Assembly (NCBI RefSeq): GCF_002563925.1
Contig: NZ_PDJD01000001.1
Coordinates: 3,204,716-3,268,715 of the forward strand
Origin: Serinibacter salmoneus
Lineage (GTDB): Bacteria; Actinomycetota; Actinomycetes; Actinomycetales; Beutenbergiaceae
Length of the DNA: 64,000 bases
Direction: 5' to 3'
The notes beneath the pieces were generated by a model that searched no databases, was not told the DNA's origin, and saw only the letters and a program-made list of their open reading frames with translations. Below, piece by piece: positions 55,756 to 64,000 of this stretch; position 1 is the first letter of the stretch, and each line of letters starts with the position of its first letter. The position numbers were made by a program, and so were the translations under genes.

Positions 55756-55767
55756 AAGACCTTGCGC

Positions 55768-55797
55768 AGGTGGGCGGGCCGATCGGCCCGCCCACCT
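55768..55797 (+). terminator. Strong intercistronic hairpin between binding protein and permease
   Basis: AGGTGGGCGGGCC (55768-55780) and GGCCCGCCCACCT (55785-55797) form a perfect 13-base stem with a GATC loop, 13 bases after the binding-protein stop. Such hairpins commonly raise the amount of binding protein over permease by attenuation or 3'-end protection. The mirrored copy is at 57,354-57,383. Confidence 0.7.
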
Positions 55798-55822
55798 CGT
55801 GAGGCATGCCCGGGAGGTATGT

Positions 55823-56528
55823 ATGACAACTCAGAAGACACCGGTGGTCGATGGCCGGGCCAGGGGTAGACGAATCAAGGGTCGGGCCAGCGGGCGCAGG
55901 TACGAAGCGCGATGGGGCGCGGGGATGGCCACCCCGGCGGTGGTGCTCCTGGTGCTGTTCCTGATCGTTCCGGTGGTGTTGGCGTTCGTGCTCTCGTTCA
56001 CGAACGCGCGGCTGGTCTCCCGAACCCGCCGCGGTTCGTGGGACTGGACAACTTCATCCGAGCCTTCACCCAGGACCCGGTGTTCACCCGATCTGCACTC
56101 AACACCGCGATCTTCGCGGCCGTGGTCGTGCCCGTGCAGGCAGGGTTCGCGCTGTTCCTGGCGATCCTGGTCAACCAGAAGATCCGTGGAGTCGTGGCCT
56201 TCCGCGTGATCTTCTTCATCCCGGTCGTGACCTCCATCGTGGTGGTCTCGATCCTGTGGAAGTTCATGTACCAGGACGACGGCCTCATCAACAACGCGAT
56301 CGACACCCTGACGTTCGGCGCGTGGAGCGGGACGGCGTGGTTGCAGAATCCGTCCACCGCGCTCGGCGCGATCATCGTGCTGTCGATCTGGCAGGCCGTC
56401 GGCTTCCACATGCTGATCTGGCTCTCGGGGTTGCAGACCATCCCCGAGGAGCTCTACGAGGCCGCCCGGATGGACGGTGCGGGCACCTGGCAACAGTTCG
56501 TCAACGTCACCTGGCCGGGCCTGCGACC
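55823..56528 (+). pseudogene. Sugar ABC transporter permease, frameshifted and truncated at the fold-back axis
   Basis: Starts MTTQKTPVVDGRARGRR (ATG 55823, GGGAGGTATGT upstream) and continues as a MalF-type permease with helices in AGMATPAVVLLVLFLIVPVVLAFVLSF and VIFFIPVVTSIVVVSILW. A one-base deletion in the C-run at 56019-56021 breaks the frame, and the mirror copy has four Cs and reads through. The EAA loop EELYEAARMDGAGTWQQFVNVTWPGLRP is reached at about 56,528, where native sequence ends and the fold-back begins. The remaining permease helices, and any second permease, are absent. This is probably a normal gene damaged by assembly. Confidence 0.8.
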
Positions 56529-56649
56529 TGGTGCCCCACGAGGATCGATCACACCCCCCCCCTCCGCGCCCCCGGCGCCCCCCCATCGGCGGTCGGTTCA
56601 CACGCCATGGGTGTTCATCCGTGGCCGGAGGCCTCGTTGACGATTGCAC
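56501..56649. other. Loop between the inverted arms
   Basis: 149 bases without arm symmetry. The first 28 or so bases still read as native permease coding sequence (FVNVTWPGLRP). The rest has long C-runs (nine Cs near 56,553; seven near 56,578) and degenerate fragments of arm sequence such as GTTGACG-x-GAACTG. It looks like poor-quality read-through at a fold-back, not a gene. Confidence 0.75.
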
Positions 56650-57328
56650 CGAACTGTTGCCAGGTGCCCGCACCGTCCATCCGGGCGGCCTCGTAGAGCT
56701 CCTCGGGGATGGTCTGCAACCCCGAGAGCCAGATCAGCATGTGGAAGCCGACGGCCTGCCAGATCGACAGCACGATGATCGCGCCGAGCGCGGTGGACGG
56801 ATTCTGCAACCACGCCGTCCCGCTCCACGCGCCGAACGTCAGGGTGTCGATCGCGTTGTTGATGAGGCCGTCGTCCTGGTACATGAACTTCCACAGGATC
56901 GAGACCACCACGATGGAGGTCACGACCGGGATGAAGAAGATCACGCGGAAGGCCACGACTCCACGGATCTTCTGGTTGACCAGGATCGCCAGGAACAGCG
57001 CGAACCCTGCCTGCACGGGCACGACCACGGCCGCGAAGATCGCGGTGTTGAGTGCAGATCGGGTGAACACCGGGTCCTGGGTGAAGGCTCGGATGAAGTT
57101 GTCCAGTCCCACGAACCGCGGCGGGTTCGGGGAGACCAGCCGCGCGTTCGTGAACGAGAGCACGAACGCCAACACCACCGGAACGATCAGGAACAGCACC
57201 AGGAGCACCACCGCCGGGGTGGCCATCCCCGCGCCCCATCGCGCTTCGTACCTGCGCCCGCTGGCCCGACCCTTGATTCGTCTACCCCTGGCCCGGCCAT
57301 CGACCACCGGTGTCTTCTGAGTTGTCAT
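56615..57328 (-). pseudogene. Mirror copy of the ABC permease start
   Basis: Reverse-complement copy of 55,823-56,500. It reads without the frameshift seen in arm 1 (GGGG at 57129-57132 versus CCC at 56019-56021), giving about 223 native residues, then about 15 residues of loop sequence before a stop. Treat as the corrected version of the same gene, not as a second permease. Confidence 0.8.
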
Positions 57329-57353
57329 ACATACCTCCCGGGCATGCCTCACG

Positions 57354-57383
57354 AGGTGGGCGGGCCGATCGGCCCGCCCACCT
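57354..57383 (-). repeat. Mirror copy of the intercistronic hairpin
   Basis: Same 13-base stem and GATC loop as at 55,768-55,797. Confidence 0.85.
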
Positions 57384-57395
57384 GCGCAAGGTCTT

Positions 57396-58702
57396 CTAGA
57401 AGCCGTACCCGTCGTTGGAGGAGATGTTGGCGTCAATCTCCGTGACGGCGCCGTCGAGCGCGTCGTTGACGTCGGCACCGTTCATGATGTCCTTCGCGGC
57501 CTTCTCGAAGGAGGAGGAGATCACGGGATAGGCCGGTGTCTCCGGACGAACGATCGCGAAGTTCTCGGACAGTTCCACGAACGGCCGCAGGTCACCGTCG
57601 GGGCCGAACAGCTGCGAGGCCTCGGCCGCCGTGGCCGTTGCGGGGATGACCACCTGGTTGTCGGCGAACTCGGTGATGTACTCGTCGGCGAAGGAGAACT
57701 CCAGGTAGGCCCGCGCGCCGTCTGCAGCGGGGCAGTCGGCGCTGATACCCACTGCCAGGAGCCGCCACCGATCGCCGGCCCGTTCCCGAAGTCGGGCGGG
57801 GGAAGGATCAGCAGATCCTCACCCACGGCCTCGAGGGAGTCCATGGCGTTCCATACGCCGGTGTAGCTCAGCGCGACGGCGTCGTCGTTGAATTCCTGGT
57901 TTCCGATCGTGCCGTTGGCCGAGGTGAGTCCGTTCTCGAACGCCTCCTGGAACCAGGTCATGGCGGCTACCGAGCCCTCGGAGTTCAGTGCTCCGTCCGC
58001 CGTGAGCATGGAGTCCCGGTCGATGAGGTCGCCCCCGGCGCTCTGCAGGAAGGGTGAGTAGGCGTAGGGCCACCACTCGCCCGTGTCCTCGGCCCCGATG
58101 TCCAGCGGGGTCTCATAGCCAGCGGCCTTCAGCGTCTCCAGCGCCGAGGTGAACTCCTCGATCGTCCAAGGATCCTGCACGGTGGGGATCCGGATGTCGT
58201 TGGCCTCCAGCACGGACTGGCGGGCAAAGACGGACAGTGCGGCGTCCCAGTACCCGGCGCTGTAGATCTCGCCCTGGTACTCCCCGACCGCGGAGGGCAG
58301 CAGGGCGTCGGTGATCTCCGTCGGCAGGTCCAGGGGCTGGAGGTAGCCCGCCCACGCCCAGTTCGGGACGATCGGGCCGTCCATGTCGATGAGGCACGGC
58401 AGGTCCCCGGCTGCGGCAGCGGCCACCACCGCGTCGTTGTAGGCGCCCTGCGGGAACGCCTCCTGCACCACCTCGTACTGGTCCTGCGAGGCGTTGAACT
58501 CAGAGATGATGCGCTCGTAGACCTCGAGTTCGGCCGGGTTGCCCGCCGAGTGGGTCCACATGGTGACCGTGGTGGCTCCACCGTCACCTCCGGCCGCCTC
58601 GTCGCCCTCGGATCCGCCTTGACCGGCTTGACCGCATGCGGTCAGGCCCAGGGTCGTGGCGAGTGCGCCGGATACGATCAGGGTGAGGGAGTTTCTCCTC
58701 AT
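57396..58702 (-). pseudogene. Mirror copy of the sugar-binding lipoprotein gene
   Basis: Reverse-complement copy of 54,449-55,755. It keeps the five-base run that arm 1 lacks (57798-57802) but loses one base at 57748-57750 (CCC, versus GGGG at 55400-55403 in arm 1). The frame therefore breaks at a different place. Combining the arms gives an intact 435-residue protein. Confidence 0.85.
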
Positions 58703-59825
58703 GGTGTTCCTTCCTCGCTCCCGGGCTGCCACCCGGGAACTGCCTCGGTGGTCGCTCCTGTGCGACCGCTGGGTGTGGCGGTGGGTCCATCGCTGGCTGG
58801 CGTGATGGAGGTCAGCGGTGGACCCACAGATGAGCGAAGCACCACCGGACACTCCATCCGGTGGATCTCGCCGTCCTTCTCGATCTCCCTGATCCCCAGC
58901 GCCACCTCGGTGGCCCATCGCCCCATCGCCTCGTGAGGCAGGGCAACGGTGGTCAGGGGTGGATCGAGTTCGGCCGCGATGAGCTGTTGGTCGTCGTATC
59001 CGACGACGGACAGGTCTCGCGGAATCTCCAGTCCCGCACGGTGCGCCGCGGAGTAGACACCGCTCGCGATGCGGTCGTTGAAGCAGAAGATGCCGGTGGG
59101 GCGCTGCCGCGGCGGGAGCGCTATCAGACGTCCCAGAGCGGATCGGCCACCGGCCGCGTTCACCTCCGCCCGCACGTGCAGCGCCGGGTCGGGGGTGATG
59201 CCGGCCTCCAGCAGCGCCGCGCGGTAGCCCGCCAACCGCAGCCCCGACGCGATCGGAAGGTCCTCCTCGTCGGCGTCGATATAGGCGATGCGTCGGTGAC
59301 CGGAGGCGAGCAGCACCTCGGTGGCGGCGCGACCCCCGCGCTCATCGTCCGGGACCACGGCGGGAAAGCCACCGCCCTCGGGTCGGCAGTCGAGGAACAC
59401 CGTGCCCGGCGGCAAGCCTTCGGGAACAGGGACGAGCCGGTGCCACATCGCGGCATAGATCATGGCGTCGACCTGGTGGCTGGCCAGGGTGGCGACGGCG
59501 TCGACCTCGATCTCCCGATCGCCGTCCGTGTTGACCAGGACCACCAGGTGGTCGTTGCTCAGCGCGACATCCTGGGCGCCAGAGAGCAGCCGACCTGCGT
59601 ACGGCGTGGTAGCGATCCGGTCGGAGAGGAGGCCGACGGTCCGGGTGCGCCGCGTGCGCAGGCTGCGGGCCAGGGCGTTCGGGGAGTATCCGACCTCGGC
59701 CGCGGCCGGCGCACCTTCTCCCGGGTGGCCGCGGGAATTCGGCGAGCGCGGTCGTTCAGGACAAGGGAGACGGTCGAGGTGGAGACCCCCGCCGCCGCGG
59801 CGACGTCAGACAACTTGGCGCGCAT
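58699..59825 (-). pseudogene. Mirror copy of the lacI-family gene
   Basis: Reverse-complement copy of 53,325-54,452, broken by one missing base at 59706-59707 (CC, versus GGG at 53442-53444), just after the HTH region. The intact version is in arm 1. Confidence 0.85.
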
Positions 59826-59877
59826 GTCCACTCCCACCTCACTTCGTCGTGATGGTCCGAGGCGGTCAAGTCCGCCG

Positions 59878-59893
59878 GGTCAATCGATTGACC
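59878..59893. repeat. Mirror copy of the LacI-type operator
   Basis: The same GGTCAATCGATTGACC palindrome. Confidence 0.85.
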
Positions 59894-60063
59894 TGATGTT
59901 CGCGCAGTCCAGAGCGGTGTGTCAAGACCTGAGCCCGAATCGTGATCGCGCATGGCCGTGACGGCCGGGGCCTCCCGGCGGTTTCGCGCCGTCTCGCGCC
60001 CGTGACGCCGCTTTGCCACCCCTCCAGGTGCGGCCTCGGCCACCATCCCCCACCCTGTTGGCC

Positions 60064-60677
60064 ATGGACACCGACGACCCCACCGGGCGTAGTTCCATCG
60101 CCCACCCGCATCGCGCCTCGCGCGCCCGCCTCGGCCTCGCCGGCGCGGGCCTCGCCGCAGCCCTCACGCTCAGCGCGTGCAGCGGCATCTCCCTGCCCAC
60201 CGGTGACGGCGGCCAGGTCAACCTCGACCTCGACGGTGACGGCGGTTCACTCACCGTCACCGACGAGGACGGCAACGAGCAGAACATCGATATCGAGACC
60301 GACGACGACTCCTTCGCCATCACCGATGGGGACGGCAACAACATCATGTCCGGGGGTGGTGGCACCGAGGTGCCCGAGGACTTCCCCAGCGACATCCGCT
60401 GCCCGACGGCGAGTTGCAGTTCTCCTCGAGCGTCACCGTGGACAGTGGCGACAACTGGTCGCTGACCTACCTGGTGCCGGGTGACCCGGTCACGGTCACC
60501 GAGGCGCTGCGCGGCGAGATGGACTCCGCCGGGTTCGAGGAGATCTCCAGTTGGCAGGCCGAGGACGCCTCCGCGACCGTCATGGAGGGCAACGGCTACA
60601 CCGTGTCGCTCATGACGGCCGACGCGCCCGATTCCGAGGGAACCAGCGTCACCTACACCGTGACGCAGCAGAGCTGA
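60064..60677 (+). pseudogene. Mirror copy of the small acidic lipoprotein gene
   Basis: Reverse-complement copy of 52,472-53,086, with one missing base at 60396-60397 (CC, versus GGG at 52752-52754). The frame breaks after SDI. The intact version is in arm 1. Confidence 0.85.
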
Positions 60678-60689
60678 GCATCCGGCCGC

Positions 60690-63176
60690 TCACCGCCAGG
60701 CGAGCGGCCGGATCGAGCGCGGGAACCACCGGTCGGCGGGCCGGATCGGGGCGTGCACGACCAGGCCCTCCCGCAGCCGCTCCACGAGCTCGGCGTTCTC
60801 GCTGCCTGCGGGGCCGTCATGGGCGTGCTGGTGCAGGACGGCGAACCGCTCGGGTGCCGCCGGAGCGCCTCCCTCCCGCTCCGGGCTGCTCCCGGGCCCG
60901 CCGCTCGCACGTCCTGCCCGTGCGCCCCACCGGCGGGGGCCGGGGCGTACCAGGCGCGTTCCAGCCTCTCCACGAGGGGCGTCCAGGCTCGCCCGGGTCC
61001 ACCGGTCCGCCAGGGCCGCCGTCGCGACCTCGTGGGCGATCTGCGGCACGGAACCGTTCACCGGCAGGTCGAGCCCGTGGTCCAGGCGAGCGCCTCGATC
61101 TCCGCCCACGCCTGCGCATCGCGGCGGCCGGCCCAGCCTCCCGCATGCGCACCAGCCGGCGGCGACGCACCATCTCGCGCGCGGCATTGGGCGCGAGCGC
61201 CAGGATTGCCGCGCCCAGCATGGCGGCGACCAACGGCAGCAGGCTCGCCCGACCCCTGCTGCTCATCCTGCGCTGCGGACCCCGCCTGCTCGTCCGGCGC
61301 CGCAGAACTCGCATCCGTGGTCGGTTCCGGTGCGCCGGTCTCCCGGCGCCGAGGTCTCGACGTCGGGTACCTCCTGGCCCTCTTCCCCCGGGTTGCTCCC
61401 GGGGCCGAGGTCCGGCCCTGGCCCAGCACGGTCTCCCGGGGCCCGAAGCCCTGTTGCCGCAGGTTCGAGCCGTCAGCGGGCGTCGGGTCGAAGCGGACCA
61501 CCCCGCGTCATCGAACTCGACCTCGACCCACGCGTGCGCGTTCGTGGAGTAGATCTCGGTGACGCCGTCGGCGTTCGTGGTCCCGGCGGAGTAGCCCACC
61601 ACCACGCGGGCGGGGATCCCGAGGCTGCGGAGCATCACCGCCATCGCGCTGGCGTACTGCTCGCAGTACCCCACCTTGCGCTCCAGGAAGTCCAACAGGC
61701 GGTTGCCGGTGGAGCCATCGGCCACGGACAGGCTGTAGGTGAATCCGCCGGTATCGGTGAACCACTGCTGGCAGGGCCAGGGCGCGAGCGAAGTCGGTCT
61801 CCGCGCCCGCGGTGACCTGTTCGGCGAGCGCCACCACCTGCGGGTGCACCGCATCCAGGCGGGTGTTCTCCTCGTCGGGGCTCGTGGTGTCCGCGGCGAG
61901 CGCCGCGGCCGAGGGGCGCTCGCCGGTGACCACCAGCCGGTAGGCCCCGGGATCGAGGGGGTCGCTCGCGTGCCACATCGCAGGCTCTCGTCGTGGGCCC
62001 AGCCCTCGACCTCGGTCGCCAGGGCCTGCGTGCTGTCCGGGACCGGCAGGTGCGGGGTGAGTGGTCGGTCGCGGTCAACCGCAGCAGGGTCACCTCTCCG
62101 TTGGAGTCGCCGGGCGTGACGGTACGGGGCACGTCCATGACCGGGGCCGGATCCCTCGGCCAGGTCGCCCAGGCGCCAGCCGACATCGTCCACCCACTCC
62201 TCCAGCACGGCCACCCGCACGTAGTCGGGGTCTCCTGCCCCTCGATCTGCAGGAGCAACTGGGAGTCGCCCGCTGCGCAGGTTGCCCCGCGAGTTGCGTG
62301 AAGGGTGAGACGCCGATGGTGTGGCGCGAAGGCGTCGTAGCGGCCCTGCGTGCCGACGGGGGTGAGCGGGACCGTGAGCACCGCCGCGCGATGGCCAGCC
62401 CCCCACCCCCGCCACGGCGGCCACCGCCCCGCGTCTGGCGGAGCCGTTCGCGAGGCGCTGAGCCCGAGCAGTGCGATGTACGCGGCGGCAGCCACCGCGA
62501 ACCGGCTGAGCACCACCGGCTCGACCAGGAGCACGGCGGCCACGATGAACAGGACCAGCAGCGGCAGTGCGATCAGGGCGGCGCCCGGTCGGCGAGCCGG
62601 TCCGCGAGCACGGCGAGGCTCCCGATCGCGAGCACGAGCAGCCAGGTCAGCTCGCGGGAGGGCTCCACGGGGATACGGCCGGTGACGATCTGGTTCCACG
62701 CCACCACGAACGCCTCGCGCGCCCGGCCAGGTCCCAGATACCCGAGGTGAGGCCGGCGACGACGAGGAGCGCTGCCACCTGCACCAGGCCGAGACCCAGC
62801 CACGCGCCCGGGGAGACCAGTGATCGACCGCCCGAGGGTCGTGACCCGCCGCGCAGCGACGCGGCGATCACGCCCGTCAGCCCCAGGGTGAGGATGATCG
62901 CGACGGCGGTGACCAGGGCGGCAGCCAGGAGGTGTTCGCCAGGCCCGGTTCCAGGAGGGTCGCGGCGGCGAGCAACGCGAGGCGGCGAGCAGGTGGATCG
63001 CCACGGCGATCGCGAGACGGGCGCCGCGCCGCTCCCCCCAGCCGCCGGGCCGCCGGCGCTGCCGCGCGGCCCCCGATCAGCGCTCCGGGGTCCCCCGGCG
63101 CACCGCCGCGCATGGCCTCGCGGGCCGCGGCGCTCAGCGCCGAGTCCGTGGCCTCGCTCATCTCGGTCCGGGACAT
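60690..63176 (-). pseudogene. Mirror copy of the transglutaminase-like gene with many frameshifts
   Basis: Reverse-complement copy of 49,961-52,459. Recognisable pieces of the protein appear in all three minus-strand frames, including the start MSRTEMSEATDS at 63,176, the core SLSVADGSTGNRLLDFLERK and the C-terminal end RSIRPLAWR. Single-base losses and occasional gains in G/C runs switch the frame repeatedly. Arm 1 holds the intact gene. Confidence 0.85.
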
Positions 63177-63185
63177 GCCGACTGC

Positions 63186-64000
63186 CTACAGGGCCGGCAC
63201 GCGGCGGCGCGCCGCGTTCCAATCGAGGGCGGGGTCGGCGCCGAGGTCGGTCACGTGCCAGCCGTGGGAGGCGAGCACGGCGCGTGCGCGCTCAGCACTC
63301 GCGGCGGCGGCCCCTCCGCGCCAGGAAGGCGAGGCAGGTGGCGCCCTGCCGGCGGCGTTCGCCAGTCCATGGCGTCGGCGTCCGTGTGGACGGCGGCCAC
63401 GGCGATGATCAGGTCCGGCCGTCCCGGCACCTCGGGCGAGAGGGGCGCGGCGGCTGAACCGGTGAGGTCCACCAGCGCTGCCAGGCCTCGGCGGGGGTCT
63501 CGGGGGTGGCCAGCACGGTGCCGGCCTGGTCCACCAGCGCGGTGAGCACTCCGCGATCCAGGAGTTGGACGAGCACGAGGCGGCCATGGTGACGCACCGC
63601 TCCAGGCCCTCCTCGGCCACGCGCTGCGGGCCGCCCTCTCACCCTCGCCACCGCTGCGGCAGTCCAGGATCACCGCGGCGGAGTCCGCCTGCACCGCCTC
63701 CGTGTGCGCACCAACAGCCCCTCCTCCTGCCGGGCGGAGCACGCCAGTTGATCAGCCGGGGGTCGTCGCCGCTGACGTAGGGCCGCAGGGTGGCCTGCGG
63801 CGCGCCGCTGGCGCCACCCGGCTGCGCACCGCGGGCCTCCGCGGAACCGGACAGGCTGCGGGGCAGGCCGGTGAGGGCCACGGGTCGGGGCGCGACGGCG
63901 AGGGTGGCGGTGACGCCGAGGGCCGCGTTCGCCTGGCACAGCCCGAGGGTCCAGCACCCGAAGCCGCGTGAGGCGATCGGATACCGTCCGCGCCGCACGC
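63186..64000 (-). pseudogene. Mirror copy of the DUF58 gene, partial
   Basis: Reverse-complement copy of 49,125-49,951, cut by the window edge and containing several one-base frameshifts. The C-terminal part (ALDWNAARRRVPAL) is recognisable at its end. Confidence 0.85.

Larger units (their letters stand above)
49125..56500. repeat. Inverted-repeat arm 1 (original orientation)
   Basis: The stretch matches the reverse complement of 56,650-64,000 almost completely. It carries at least two single-base deletions visible as frameshifts: in the binding-protein gene (C-run 55349-55352) and in the permease gene (C-run 56019-56021). Genes further from the axis are intact. Confidence 0.95.
56650..64000. 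repeat. Inverted-repeat arm 2 (mirrored copy)
   Basis: Reverse complement of 49,125-56,500, with a net shortage of about 25 bases. Differences are mostly single-base losses in short G or C runs. They are few up to about 60.4 kb and dense beyond 60.9 kb. The copy continues to the last base of the window. Confidence 0.95.

Noticed and set aside
56615..64000. A second copy of the transporter operon, transglutaminase and DUF58 genes, as if a real duplication
   Set aside because: Exact mirror symmetry about a point inside a truncated gene, homopolymer-type differences and a quality gradient all favour a fold-back artefact.
49125..64000. Terminal inverted repeats or a hairpin telomere of a linear replicon
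   Set aside because: Terminal repeats would be at opposite ends of a replicon, not joined head to head; the axis interrupts a coding gene; no telomere-associated genes are present. It is not fully excluded without reads.

Overview
The window is about 70% G+C, with dense genes, GTG/TTG starts, strong GGAGG ribosome sites, Tat and lipoprotein signals, F420-type luciferase-like oxidoreductases, an MshA-like glycosyltransferase and a class Ib ribonucleotide reductase operon. Together these indicate an Actinomycetota chromosome, probably Micrococcales; the order is an inference. I see no rRNA, tRNA, CRISPR array or complete insertion sequence.

Layout. 1-5.4 kb: a DUF4125 protein, then a flavin electron-transfer cassette (ferric-reductase-like membrane flavoprotein, FMN-carrying lipoprotein-like protein, ApbE flavin transferase) followed without a gap by a two-component system. 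5.6-8.1 kb: a DUF1992 protein, a lone sugar-type double ABC ATPase with one degenerate ATP site, and a divergent Roadblock-like protein. 8.3-14.4 kb: two paralogous OmpA-domain lipoproteins, a zinc metallopeptidase and a membrane-anchored propeller-like protein. 14.5-19.8 kb: arginine deiminase, hydrolase, thioesterase, a YgjV-GNAT fusion and an ABC exporter. 20.1-24.3 kb: nrdHIEF with two NrdR-type boxes and DnaA-box-like sites upstream. 24.4-38.4 kb: mostly single metabolic genes, including two LLM oxidoreductases, a Na+/H+ antiporter, a polysaccharide deacetylase, phosphatase, phosphoribosyltransferase, Tag glycosylase, a GH15 enzyme, GT4 and a HET-C-like protein. 38.4-39.06 kb: a gene-free stretch full of hairpins. 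39-46.6 kb: an MscS channel, two tandem paralogous HTH-STAND ATPases and a fructosamine-kinase-like protein. 46.9-52.5 kb: a Tat-exported protein, then MoxR, DUF58 and transglutaminase genes. 52.5-56.5 kb: a lipoprotein, a LacI regulator and the start of a sugar ABC operon.

The dominant structural feature is a fold-back. From an axis near 56,575 the sequence reverses, and 56,650-64,000 is the reverse complement of 49,125-56,500 with scattered single-base indels. The first permease gene is cut in mid-ORF at the axis and the rest of its operon is missing. The two arms carry complementary homopolymer errors: each repairs frameshifts in the other. I read this as a long-read fold-back or contig-end assembly artefact, not a biological duplication, so the mirrored genes should not be counted twice.

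The best candidate for undescribed biology is the leader of the LLM oxidoreductase at 29,900-30,820 (minus strand): a promoter, a perfect Shine-Dalgarno, a 12-codon reading frame and then a near-perfect three-way-junction RNA fold before the gene.
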